A DNA stretch of 47,684 nt, from assembly GCA_024641665.1 (NCBI GenBank), contig JAHECP010000028.1, forward strand, positions 1-47,684, given 5' to 3'. The position numbers and the translations under genes were made by a program. The notes beneath the pieces were generated by a model that saw only the letters and a list, made by a program, of their open reading frames with translations, ran no database searches and was not told where the DNA came from. Positions within the stretch are counted from its first letter, which is position 1, and each line of letters begins with the position of its first letter. This stretch comes from Acidobacteriota bacterium. Lineage in GTDB: Bacteria > Acidobacteriota > Vicinamibacteria > Vicinamibacterales > JAHECP01. Of the stretch, positions 14,762 through 23,329 are shown piece by piece.

Positions 14762-15445
14762 GTGAAACGACATTTCCGCGCCTTGGCGTGTCCGATGCTC
14801 GTCCTGGCGGTGACTGCGGTCGGCGCGACCGCGCCGCAGCGCTCCGCCAGAATCCAGGACGAGGTGCAGCCCACGCGCTTGCCATCCACCGAATACCGCC
14901 TGAACCCGAGCGACGTCCTCGATCTGGACTTCCGGTTCACCCCGGAGCTGAATCAGTCCGTCATCGTCAGGCCCGGTGGCTTCATCACTCTCCTCGGCGT
15001 CGGGGAAGTGCGGGCGGTGGGTCTTACAGTGCCCGAGGTGACGCGCGCGATCGAGCGGGCCTACAGCTCGCTGCTCCGCGATCCGCTGATCACCGTGTCG
15101 CTCAAGGACTTCAAGAAGCCTTACATCATCGTGGACGGCGAAGTCGGACGACCGGGGCAGTACGAGCTGCGCGGCAGCATGACGCTCACCGACGCGATCG
15201 CTGTGGCTGGTGGCTTCACGGAGCACGCCAAGCACTCTGAAGTGTGGGTGTTTCACCGGCTGCCGGACGGTACCGTGGGGTCCCGGCAGTTCAACGTGAA
15301 GCGGATGGAGGACCGCGGTGACCTGAACGACGATCCGCGCGTTGATGCGTCCGACGTGATTTTCGTCCCGAAGAGCATCATGTCGAAACTAGGGCGCTTC
15401 TCCCCGCTTTCCTGGCTTACTACCTACTTGCTGTGGCGACGCTGA
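14762..15445 (+). CDS. Wza-like polysaccharide export protein
   Basis: About 227 residues from GTG 14762. The N-terminus MKRHFRALACPMLVLAVTAVGATA is a signal peptide. A poly_export domain follows (YRLNPSDVLDLDF at about 45-57, RPGGFITLLGVGEVRAVGLT, DPLITVSL), then an SLBB segment (VDGEVGRPGQYELRG, AIAVAGGFT). Such proteins form or link to the outer-membrane channel that exports the polymer. It is shorter than E. coli Wza (about 380) and lacks an obvious lipobox near residue 20, as in other compact exporters. The frame is open from a TTG at 14696, but that lies in the predicted promoter. It is the first gene of the operon. Confidence 0.85.
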   Translation: MKRHFRALACPMLVLAVTAVGATAPQRSARIQDEVQPTRLPSTEYRLNPSDVLDLDFRFTPELNQSVIVRPGGFITLLGVGEVRAVGLTVPEVTRAIERAYSSLLRDPLITVSLKDFKKPYIIVDGEVGRPGQYELRGSMTLTDAIAVAGGFTEHAKHSEVWVFHRLPDGTVGSRQFNVKRMEDRGDLNDDPRVDASDVIFVPKSIMSKLGRFSPLSWLTTYLLWRR

Positions 15446-15475
15446 ACGTCGAGAGCGGGATCATGTTGCCCGGCC

Positions 15476-17443
15476 ATGTCCATGCCGCGAACAATGTCCA
15501 TGTCTGGTGCCGATAGATTGATTGAATTCTACGGCCTTCGGGAGCAGCCTTTCGTCAGCGGCTCGGACTGCCGTTTCGCGCCCGTCGATCGGATGCGGCG
15601 CGAAGTCCTGGCGTCGCTGTACTTCGGCGTGCTCTGCAACCGGAACCTCTTGACGCTCGTCGCCCCGGACGGGCTGGGGAAGACGCTCCTCCTGCACCAG
15701 TTGGTCGCCCGGTTGCAGCGCGAAGCGCGCATCGCCTTTCTGGTCGGTGCACCGCGCGACCGTTGTGGGCTCCTGCGGGAGGCACTCGAGGAATTTGGCG
15801 TCGCTCCCTCTGGCGGGGATCTCGTCGCGACGCGCGACCAGCTCTGCCGGTTCGCAACCGATCAGCGAGAGGTCGGCCGGCGCTCGGTGCTGATTGTCGA
15901 CGATGCGCACAACCTGGATGCGCCGGACCTCGAGGAAATCGAGCTGCTCTCGCGCCTCGGTGCGGCGTCGCCCGATCTGTTGCAGGTCGTGCTGGCCGGG
16001 GCGCCGTCTCTGACTGACGCCCTGCAGGACCCGGGGCTGGCGGCTTTCCGGCAGCGACTGACGTCGGTCCCCGGATTGGACCCGCTGTCGCCGGCCGACA
16101 CGGCCGGCTACATCGACCATCAGCTGCGGACCGCGGGATACGACGCGACGACGCCGTTGTTCACGCCCGAGGCGCTCAAACGCGTGGCCGCCGCGACCAA
16201 CGGCGTGCCGCAGCGCATCGACGTCGTCTGCCGCCGCGCGCTCACGCTCGGGTGCATCCGCAAGGTCACGCGCATCGGCCGCTTGATTGTGGAAGAGGCC
16301 GTCGCCCGCCCCGCCCCCGACCACTCTCGGCCGGCGCAGGCGCCTGGCGCAGTGTCGGTGGAGCACTCGCTCGAGCCACTGCCAATGGCGGCCGGGCAAG
16401 GCAGCATGCGGGTGTTCCCCACGATGACCGGACCCGCTTTGGCGCCGCGAGGCGCGCGGCCCGATCTCCAGGCAGCGGGCGGGCAGGCGCTGGTGCCTGC
16501 GTCGAGAACCGCGAGTCCCGCGGCCGAGCTGCCGCAGGCCATCGCGTCTCCGGGAGATCCCGATGCTGTCGCCCAGGGCGGGCCGTGGCGACTGTGCCCT
16601 GCCATCGAAGAGGCGATGAGGCCCCGCGAACGCGTTGGGGGGCTACGCCCCCCGGTGAAGTCCGCTTCCTGGTCTCCCACGCGAATCGCCGCGGCGCCGG
16701 CCAGGCCGGCGCCCGCCGATACGCCGGCTGAATCACCGGAGGCACCGCCCGTCGCGGACGCGACACGGCGGCAAGAGGAACGTCCGGCGACGACCGACAC
16801 GCCGGTCACCTACGCGCTGCCGGCGGACAGCCTGCCGCTGTCGAAACTGGTTCAGAGCCTGCTGGCGGCCCGGAACGATCCCGCTCCGCGCAATATCCTC
16901 TTCGTGAGCGTCGATCAGGGCGCTCAGACCGCGCACCTGTGTGCTGACGTCGCGAAGATCCTTGCCGCTTCCGGGACCTCGCGGGTCCTGGTCGTGGACG
17001 CGGATCGAAACTTGTCGGCGCTTCAGGACCAGTTCGGTGTTGGTTCCAAGCCCGGGCTCGCGGAAGTCCTCGACAGTCGCCTGTCGATCGAGGGTGCCAC
17101 GGTGCCGGTCGGACCGAAGCTGTCACTCCTGACCTCCGGACTCGTCACGCATCCAAGCGCGTCCTGTCTTCTGCCCCAGCAGGTGGCAGATCTCATGAGC
17201 GAGCTGCGGAGCCGCTTCGATTACGTCCTGGTCAACGGCATGCCGCTCAAGCAGGGCAGCGACAGCGTGGTGTTCGGGAGGAGCGCGGAGGGCGTGCTGC
17301 TCGTCGTCGCCGCGCATGCGACGCGGCGCGCGGCGGCGCGTCAGGCGAAGGCGCAGCTCGAGACGGCCGGCGCCCGCCTGCTCGGAGCGGTTTTGACCGA
17401 ACGGACCTTTCCGATTCCGGACGCCATCTACCGCCGGCTGTAG
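15476..17443 (+). CDS. ExeA-type AAA ATPase fused to a degenerate BY-kinase/MinD-like domain
   Basis: 655 residues in three parts. Residues 15-280 are an ExeA/GspA-type ATPase: FYGLREQPFV, a Walker A written APDGLGKT (63-70, first Gly replaced by Ala) and Walker B VLIVDDAH (138-145). Residues 285-465 are a low-complexity Ala/Pro-rich linker. Residues 473-655 align with the cytoplasmic domain of bacterial tyrosine kinases (Wzc/CapB): Walker A' VLVVDADRN (504-512) is kept. The P-loop position reads VDQGAQTA with no GK[S/T], Walker B reads DYVLVNGMP with the second acidic residue lost, and no C-terminal tyrosine cluster is present. The C-terminal half is therefore unlikely to phosphorylate anything; a structural or regulatory role with the Wzz-like protein is inferred. 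Start ATG 15476 is the first of several; ATG 15500 is an alternative. Confidence 0.8.
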   Translation: MSMPRTMSMSGADRLIEFYGLREQPFVSGSDCRFAPVDRMRREVLASLYFGVLCNRNLLTLVAPDGLGKTLLLHQLVARLQREARIAFLVGAPRDRCGLLREALEEFGVAPSGGDLVATRDQLCRFATDQREVGRRSVLIVDDAHNLDAPDLEEIELLSRLGAASPDLLQVVLAGAPSLTDALQDPGLAAFRQRLTSVPGLDPLSPADTAGYIDHQLRTAGYDATTPLFTPEALKRVAAATNGVPQRIDVVCRRALTLGCIRKVTRIGRLIVEEAVARPAPDHSRPAQAPGAVSVEHSLEPLPMAAGQGSMRVFPTMTGPALAPRGARPDLQAAGGQALVPASRTASPAAELPQAIASPGDPDAVAQGGPWRLCPAIEEAMRPRERVGGLRPPVKSASWSPTRIAAAPARPAPADTPAESPEAPPVADATRRQEERPATTDTPVTYALPADSLPLSKLVQSLLAARNDPAPRNILFVSVDQGAQTAHLCADVAKILAASGTSRVLVVDADRNLSALQDQFGVGSKPGLAEVLDSRLSIEGATVPVGPKLSLLTSGLVTHPSASCLLPQQVADLMSELRSRFDYVLVNGMPLKQGSDSVVFGRSAEGVLLVVAAHATRRAAARQAKAQLETAGARLLGAVLTERTFPIPDAIYRRL

Positions 17444-17532
17444 GCCGGGCAGGTGGTGTCCGGACGCGGGCAGCGGATGTACCCCCGCCAGGCGAAGGCC
17501 GGCGGGCTCGGATCACATGGCGGTTGAAGGCG

Positions 17533-18126
17533 ATGAACACCTCTGTGACTCATCGTGGCGAAGCCTTGCCCGGCCACGGGGGGCATCGCATCGAGATGCC
17601 GCACGAACCCGTCGCCGGAGCCTCGTGGTTTGCCGTGCACACCCGGCCTCGATGCGAGAAGAAGGTTGAGCGTCAGCTTCGCGAGCGGGGCATCGCCAGC
17701 TTCCTTCCGGTCGTTCGCGAGACGCACCGGTGGAGCGACAGGTTCAAGACGCTCGACGCGCCGATGTTTCCCTGCTACCTCTTCGTTCGGATCTCCACCG
17801 CCGGCCACGCACGGACCACCGTGCTCGGCGTCCCAGGCGTGGCCGGCTTCGTTGGTGTGCGCCGCGCCGCGCTGCCGATTCCCTCATCGGAGGTCGAGGC
17901 GCTGCAGCGACTTGTCGCCAGCCGCCTGGACTGCCAGCCTCACGTGTTCGTCAAGACGGGCCAGCGGGTGCGGATTCTCGGAGGCTGTCTCGACGGCGTG
18001 GAAGGACACGTCGTTCGTTACGATGGGGGCGATCGCCTGGTGATTGCGGTCAGCGGGATCAAGCGTGCGGTGGCCGTGTGCGTGCAGGGCTACGACTTCG
18101 AGCTGCTTCCGACTGATGCGAGCTAG
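17533..18126 (+). CDS. NusG/RfaH-like transcription antitermination protein
   Basis: About 197 residues. After a 35-residue extension, WFAVHTRPRCEKKVERQLRERGI begins a NusG N-terminal domain, with FLPV, FPCYLFVRI and VPGVAGFVGV as expected. A KOW-like C-terminal domain (FVKTGQRVRILGGCLDGVEGHVV) follows. This is the size and layout of specialised paralogues (RfaH, UpxY, LoaP) that bind RNA polymerase and let it read long polysaccharide operons. It is placed between the regulators and the long overlapping gene run, which suits that role. No ops/JUMPstart element was found. ATG 17533 follows GAAGG very closely; a TTG at 17524 and an ATG at 17596 are alternatives. Confidence 0.85.
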   Translation: MNTSVTHRGEALPGHGGHRIEMPHEPVAGASWFAVHTRPRCEKKVERQLRERGIASFLPVVRETHRWSDRFKTLDAPMFPCYLFVRISTAGHARTTVLGVPGVAGFVGVRRAALPIPSSEVEALQRLVASRLDCQPHVFVKTGQRVRILGGCLDGVEGHVVRYDGGDRLVIAVSGIKRAVAVCVQGYDFELLPTDAS

Positions 18127-18387
18127 TCTTCCGTGATGCACGTCCGGCTGCATTCGGCCGGCGCTGCATTCCTCCTCCACCCCACGGCGTGCGCGGCGGC
18201 CCCCCGGGCCTCGCCGCGCTGCGCCTCCCTCTGATGCGGGCTGTCTTCTCGGGTCGTCGCCCCTGGCCAGCCGGGCGCATCGCCGCCCTCGGCGCTCGAC
18301 ACACTCGGGCCGCCCCGAGCCGGGCGACAGGCGGTGCGACGCCGGACTCGCACCACGAACTGCCAATCCCCATGACCGAGAAGCGAC
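18127..18387. other. Intergenic leader, 261 bp, no gene seen
   Basis: GC-rich stretch between the NusG-like gene and the Wzz-like gene. I see no promoter match, tRNA or convincing reading frame. If the upstream gene is an antiterminator, this is where its nascent-RNA or DNA pause site would be expected, but no known element is recognisable. Confidence 0.5.
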
Positions 18388-19905
18388 ATGGTGTCTGAAC
18401 CGACTCTTTCCGACACGCGCGAACGGGTGCGCGAACTGGTGGCTGTGGTCTTTCGCCGACGCGCGACCGTGATCGTGAGTTTTCTGGTGCTCTCGGCGCT
18501 GGCCACCGTCGCGGCCTATCTCCAGCCGGTTCTCTACCAGGCGCGCGTCCGGCTGCTCCTCACTCCCGCCCGTGCCGACGCGACCGTGACGCCGACCAAG
18601 GAGGGTGCCGCGCCGAGCCTCACCGAGGTGACCGACAAGGATCTGCAATCGGAGGCCCAGATTCTCCAGTCCAGCGACCTGCTCCACGCCGTGGTCACCT
18701 CATGCGGACTGACCGAGCGATCGAGCTGGCTGCAGCGGGCGCTCGTGTCGGTCCGAAGAACGCCCGCGGGACCCGACGGTCGTGTCGATCGGCTGGTCGT
18801 GGAGCTGAAGCAGCAGCTTCAGGTGAAGGTGGTCGAGAAGAGCAACCTGATCGAAGTGACCTACGCCAGCGTCGCGCCTTCCAAAGCCTACTGCGCCCTC
18901 GACACGCTCGCCCGGGACTACGTGCGGAAACACGTGGCGCTCCAGCGTCCGGCCGGCGCGCTCCGCTTCTTCCAGGACGCCGCAGCCCGCTACCGGGTAT
19001 CGCTCGAGGCCGCCGAAGCACGGTTGCGCGACTTTGGGCAGACCGTGGGCACTGGCGCCGTCGATGTGCAGACGGACGTCAAGGTACGCAAGCTCGGAGA
19101 GGCCGAGGCGCTGCTCCGGGAGACCAACGCGGGCATCGCGGAACTGACCCAGCGTGCGCAGACGCTGCAGACCCAGCTCACCGAGGTTCCCGCGCGGCGG
19201 ACGACGGAGATGCGCACGTCGGACAACCCTCAGCTTCTGGAGCACCTGCAATCGACGCTGCTCGACCTCGAGCTCAAACGGACGGCGCTCGCGGCCCGCT
19301 ACCAGCCGGACTATCTGCCGCTGCAGGATCTCGAGCGCCAGATCGCGCAGACCCAGGCCGCCATCGCGGTCGCCGACATCACGCCGCTGGTCGACAAGGT
19401 CACCGACAGCGATCCCGCGCACGACTGGCTGCGCGAGGAACTGACCAAGACGAGGGCCGAGTTCGCGGCGCTCCAGGCGCGCGCCACGGCCGCGGCCCGG
19501 ACGGTCGCGGCCTACCGGGAGGAGATTCGGGCCTTGAGCGACCGGGCCATTGAGCATCAGGACCTCGAGCGGCAGGTCAAGGCGCAGGAAGAGACCTACC
19601 TTCTCTATCTTCGCAAGCAGGAAGAGGCGCGCATCGCGCAGGCGCTCGATTCCCAGGGCATCACCAACGTGGTCGTCGCCGAGGCGCCCCACGTGCCGAC
19701 GATTCCGACGTCACTGCGGGTGCCGGTGTGGCTCGTGGGGATGGCGTGCGCCGCGCTGGCCGCTCTGCTGCTGGCCTTCCTGGTCGATGCCGGAGACCGG
19801 TCGTTCCGCACGCCGGAGGAAGTGCAGCAGGAACTTGGTCTGCCCGTGCTCGCGGCCTTCCCAAGAGGCGCGGTCCAGACGTCCGGGTCCGCGAGGTCCT
19901 CATGA
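18388..19905 (+). CDS. Wzz/GumC-like polysaccharide co-polymerase (chain-length determinant)
   Basis: 505 residues with the family topology: a first transmembrane helix (about 28-47), a Wzz domain beginning YQARVRLLLTPA, a long periplasmic alpha-helical coiled coil (about 200-420: LEAAEARLRDFG, LEHLQSTLLDLELKR, ALSDRAIEHQDLERQVKAQEETYLLYLRKQEEARI), and a second helix (about 447-467). The C-terminus is only about 40 residues and has no kinase. The degenerate BY-kinase-like domain two genes upstream might be its cytosolic partner. It controls polymer length together with the Wza-like channel. Its stop overlaps the next start (ATGA). Confidence 0.87.
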   Translation: MVSEPTLSDTRERVRELVAVVFRRRATVIVSFLVLSALATVAAYLQPVLYQARVRLLLTPARADATVTPTKEGAAPSLTEVTDKDLQSEAQILQSSDLLHAVVTSCGLTERSSWLQRALVSVRRTPAGPDGRVDRLVVELKQQLQVKVVEKSNLIEVTYASVAPSKAYCALDTLARDYVRKHVALQRPAGALRFFQDAAARYRVSLEAAEARLRDFGQTVGTGAVDVQTDVKVRKLGEAEALLRETNAGIAELTQRAQTLQTQLTEVPARRTTEMRTSDNPQLLEHLQSTLLDLELKRTALAARYQPDYLPLQDLERQIAQTQAAIAVADITPLVDKVTDSDPAHDWLREELTKTRAEFAALQARATAAARTVAAYREEIRALSDRAIEHQDLERQVKAQEETYLLYLRKQEEARIAQALDSQGITNVVVAEAPHVPTIPTSLRVPVWLVGMACAALAALLLAFLVDAGDRSFRTPEEVQQELGLPVLAAFPRGAVQTSGSARSS

Positions 19906-21125
19906 GACACGTCCTCGCCGTGCCGAGCGACAGAACCGTCCCACAACCGCTCACGAACGCCCCGGCGCTCTCGGATTGGCTGCGTGCCTCGGAAGCCGAC
20001 TCCACGGTCAAGTGGTGCCTGCCGAACCAGATGGCCCGGGCGCTGACCTGCGAGCGGGCGCGCGCGTGCCGCACCGGCGAGGCTTTCAGCCTGGTGGTTT
20101 TTTCCTGGCTGGAGCCGGATGACGAGCGCGCGGGGCTCCCTGCGCTCCGCCGCCTTCTCGGCGAGCGGCTGCGCGCGACCGACCAGGTGGGCTGGCTGAG
20201 CGAGCGGCACGTCGGCGTGCTGCTTCCGTTCGCGGACGCCAGCGGAACTCGTTCTCTCGTGGACGACCTGATGGCCTCCTACCCGACAACGCTCGCACCG
20301 CTGACGTGCGACGTCTATTACTCCGACCGGTCGCGCGAATGGCGGGACACCGACCACGCGAGGGGCGGCGTCTCTCGTCTCGATTCCGGGCGCCGGCGCC
20401 GCACTGAAGGAGCGCGCCCGGCGTCGGGCGGGCAGGGCGCAGGCGTCGGTGCGGCTCCCCCTGGGGCCCCCGGCAGCGCTGCGAGAGCATCGGTCCAGCC
20501 GATTCAGGTGCTGTTCGCCCAACGACCGGAATGGTGGAAGCGCGGCCTCGATATCGCTGGGGCACTCGTCGGGCTTGTCCTCTTTGCCCCGGTGCTGCTG
20601 GTCGCGATGCTGCTCATCCGCATCGTCTCGCCGGGGCCCGGGCTGTTCAGGCAGGAGCGGGCCGGCCGTGGCGGCGTGCCGTTTACGATCTACAAGCTCC
20701 GCACGATGCAACTCGACGCCGAAGCGCGAAAGCCGCAGCTGCTGGCGGCGAACGAGCAGGACGGCCCGGCCTTCAAGCTGACGCGTGACCCGCGCGTGAT
20801 CCCAGTCGTCGGCTGCGTGCTGCGGACCACAAGCCTTGACGAGCTGCCGCAGCTCTGGAATGTCCTCAAGGGCGACATGTCGCTCGTCGGGCCACGCCCG
20901 CTGCCCCTCAGCGAGGCGGCACAGTGCGAGTTCTGGCAGACTCAGCGCCTCGACGTCACACCCGGCCTCACGGGGCCGTGGCAGGTCTATGGCCGGTCCC
21001 GCACGTCGTTTGTTCAGTGGATCCGCATGGATCTCGCGTATATCCGCAAGTGCTCGTTCCTGCACGACGTCAGGCTGCTCGCGAAAACCATTCCGGCCGT
21101 CGTGAGGCGGAAGGGTGCGCACTGA
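19902..21125 (+). CDS. Initiating sugar-1-phosphate transferase with extra N-terminal GGDEF-like domain
   Basis: 407 residues from ATG 19902 (4-bp overlap). Residues about 205-405 are the bacterial sugar transferase (PglC/WcaJ C-terminal) domain: one membrane helix, KRGLDIAGALVG, GPGLFRQERAG, FTIYKLRTMQ, TTSLDELPQLWNVLKGDMSL, VGPRP, PGLTGPWQVYGRS. It would move a hexose-1-phosphate to undecaprenyl phosphate, the first step of repeat-unit synthesis. The usual four-helix N-terminal domain of WbaP/WcaJ is missing. Instead residues about 40-140 are soluble (FSLVVFSWLEPD, LGERLRATDQVGWLSERHVGVLLPFAD), with the strand-helix pattern of a degenerate GGDEF/cyclase-like fold but no GGDEF motif. Residues 150-200 are a disordered Gly/Ala/Arg linker. 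Confidence 0.85.
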   Translation: MRHVLAVPSDRTVPQPLTNAPALSDWLRASEADSTVKWCLPNQMARALTCERARACRTGEAFSLVVFSWLEPDDERAGLPALRRLLGERLRATDQVGWLSERHVGVLLPFADASGTRSLVDDLMASYPTTLAPLTCDVYYSDRSREWRDTDHARGGVSRLDSGRRRRTEGARPASGGQGAGVGAAPPGAPGSAARASVQPIQVLFAQRPEWWKRGLDIAGALVGLVLFAPVLLVAMLLIRIVSPGPGLFRQERAGRGGVPFTIYKLRTMQLDAEARKPQLLAANEQDGPAFKLTRDPRVIPVVGCVLRTTSLDELPQLWNVLKGDMSLVGPRPLPLSEAAQCEFWQTQRLDVTPGLTGPWQVYGRSRTSFVQWIRMDLAYIRKCSFLHDVRLLAKTIPAVVRRKGAH

Positions 21126-23329
21126 TGCCTGCTTCAACGCCGCGCGCGCGCGTTCTGATCCTCGCAGCCTCGTGCCTGCCTGAGCGGGGCTCCGAGCCGG
21201 GCGTTGGTTGGAACCGGGCGCTGCAGGCCGCGCGGGAGTTTGAGACCTGGGTCCTCTGCAAGCAGTCCGCTGCTCTGGAGATTCATGAGTACCTCTCGAG
21301 TCATGGGGCCATCGACGGCCTGCGGTTCGAGTTCGTGCAGAGCCCCAGATGGGAGCGGTGGCTAGAGAGAATCCCGGGTCTGTACTACGCGTCGTACAAC
21401 CTGTGGCACCGACGAGCGTTTCGGACCGCTCGCGCGCTCCACGAACGCGTCCGGTTCGACCTCGTCCATCAGGTGACGCTTTGCGGATATCGGGAGCCGG
21501 GCTACCTGTGGAGGCTCGGCGTGCCTTTCGTGTGGGGACCGCTTGGCGGCACGCAGAACTACCCCTGGCGTCTTCTCGGCGAGGCTGATTGGTGTGGAGC
21601 CTCGTACGAGGGCCTGCGCAGCCTGCTCAACCGGTTGCAGCTGCGCACCAGCCGTCGGGTGCGCTGTGCGGCATGGCAGGCTTCGGTGCTGCTCGCGGCC
21701 AATTCGACGAACCAATCAGACTTCGCGCGCGTCCAAGGCCGAGCGCCGGCGCTCATGCTCGAGACCGGCCTGAGCAAGCTGACGGCCTCGGCGAACCGTC
21801 GATCACCGGGTACGCCCTTGCGCATTCTCTGGTCGGGAGAGCTGCGGGTGCACAAGGCGTTGTCGTTACTGTTGAAGGCGCTGGCGCGGCTGCCGGGGGA
21901 TGTCGCCTACGAAGTGCGCGTGCTCGGTACCGGACCTTGCGAGAGGCGTTGGCGAGTGCTGGCGCGTCGCCTGGGCGTCGACCGTCATGTCCGATGGATG
22001 GGATGGCTGGCGCACGCCGAGGCAATGCGGCAGTACTCGTGGGCGCATTTGCTGGTGTTCACGAGCCTCCGCGACACCTCGGGCAACGTCGTCCTCGAAG
22101 CGCTCGGCGCCGGCATTCCGGTCGTCTGTCTTGACCACCAGGGCGGTCACGACGTCGTGACCGATCAGTCGGGCGTGAGAATTCCGGTGACGACGAGGCG
22201 GGAGGTTGTCGAACGCCTGGCCGACGCGATCGCTCGCCTCGCAAGCGATATCGGGGCCTGGCAGCGTCTGAGCGACGGGGCCCTCGAACGCGCCGGAGAG
22301 TATCTTTGGACCCGGCAAGGGGCGCGCATGGAAGCCGTCTACCGGAAGGTCCTCGAAGGTCCGCGCCTGTCGGATCGACCGGCACGGCCGACCGTGGCCG
22401 AGCGTGGATCGCAGGCCGCGAAGGAGCTCGCGCAGCGCGCGGCCGGCGCGATTGCCGAAGCGCTCAACGGCGTGCTGCCCGACCGCACGGATCTGAGCGT
22501 GGGCATTCTCACCTACCACCGAGTTGTGCCTCACCCGCCGGGAGTGGCCAAGCCGACCTACAACGTGCGGCCAGAGCAGTTTCGCGCGCAGATAGCAGGC
22601 CTGCTGGCGCGTGGTTTCCACGTGTGGCCGCTGCGACGGGTGATCGAATACGGCCGGAGCGGTCTCGCGATTCCCGACAAGACCGTGGTGATCACCTTCG
22701 ACGATGGGTATGAGTGCGTCTACCGTCACGCCTGGCCGGTGCTTCGCGAACTGGGAGCTCACGCGACGGTCTTCCTGAGCACGCAGTACCTCGACAGCGA
22801 CCGGCCGTTTCCGTTCGACCCCTGGGCCCGGCGCCTTCAGCCGTGCCTCCCGGCAGAGGCTTATCGTCCATTGAGCTCGTCCCAGTGCGACGAGATGGTG
22901 AACTCCGGCGTCATCGAGCTCGGTTCCCACACGCACAGCCACAGCGATTTCAGGAGACGCCCGGCGGCCCTGCGGGCCGACATCGAACTGTCGCTCGACA
23001 TCCTCCGCAGCCGCTTCGGCTGCGCCGAGGCGACTTTTGCCTTGCCGTTTGGCCGACGCTCCGAGGGCTTTGTCAGCGACGAACTCGTCGCGGCGACACG
23101 GAGCGCCGGCGTCATCTGCAGCCTGTCGGCTGACGGCGCGCTCGTTGATCCGGCGGCGGATCCGTTTTCATGGGGTCGGTTCGCCGCCTACGACTGGGAC
23201 ACCAGCGCAACGCTCGCGGCCAAACTCGAGGGCCGCTACGGGTGGGTCGAGCGGCTGCGTCGCTGGGCGCACCGGTCGCGACCGACATCGGATCGGGAAC
23301 CGCTCCACGTTCATACGGGGAACTCGTGA
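21125..23329 (+). CDS. Fusion of GT4 glycosyltransferase and NodB-type polysaccharide deacetylase
   Basis: 734 residues. Residues 1-410 are a GT-B family 4 glycosyltransferase (CLPERGSEPGVGWNRAL near the N-terminus; LRILWSGELRVHKAL; HLLVFTSLRDTSGNVVLEALGAGIPVV with the donor-binding ExxG/Glu region). Residues about 455-710 are a carbohydrate esterase 4 deacetylase: motif 1 TFDDGYE (about 525), motif 2 SHTHSHSDF (about 601-609, metal histidines) and LPFGR. It has no signal peptide, so both activities face the cytoplasm, unlike most CE4 enzymes; N-deacetylation of a lipid-linked sugar before flipping would fit. The start overlaps the preceding stop by one base (TGATG), and the frame open further upstream is a shadow of the previous gene. 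Confidence 0.85.
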   Translation: MPASTPRARVLILAASCLPERGSEPGVGWNRALQAAREFETWVLCKQSAALEIHEYLSSHGAIDGLRFEFVQSPRWERWLERIPGLYYASYNLWHRRAFRTARALHERVRFDLVHQVTLCGYREPGYLWRLGVPFVWGPLGGTQNYPWRLLGEADWCGASYEGLRSLLNRLQLRTSRRVRCAAWQASVLLAANSTNQSDFARVQGRAPALMLETGLSKLTASANRRSPGTPLRILWSGELRVHKALSLLLKALARLPGDVAYEVRVLGTGPCERRWRVLARRLGVDRHVRWMGWLAHAEAMRQYSWAHLLVFTSLRDTSGNVVLEALGAGIPVVCLDHQGGHDVVTDQSGVRIPVTTRREVVERLADAIARLASDIGAWQRLSDGALERAGEYLWTRQGARMEAVYRKVLEGPRLSDRPARPTVAERGSQAAKELAQRAAGAIAEALNGVLPDRTDLSVGILTYHRVVPHPPGVAKPTYNVRPEQFRAQIAGLLARGFHVWPLRRVIEYGRSGLAIPDKTVVITFDDGYECVYRHAWPVLRELGAHATVFLSTQYLDSDRPFPFDPWARRLQPCLPAEAYRPLSSSQCDEMVNSGVIELGSHTHSHSDFRRRPAALRADIELSLDILRSRFGCAEATFALPFGRRSEGFVSDELVAATRSAGVICSLSADGALVDPAADPFSWGRFAAYDWDTSATLAAKLEGRYGWVERLRRWAHRSRPTSDREPLHVHTGNS

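Noticed and set aside
17444-18387. Search for an ops/JUMPstart element for the NusG/RfaH-like protein
   Set aside because: No GGCGGTAGCGT-like sequence was found before 17533 or in the 18127-18387 leader.
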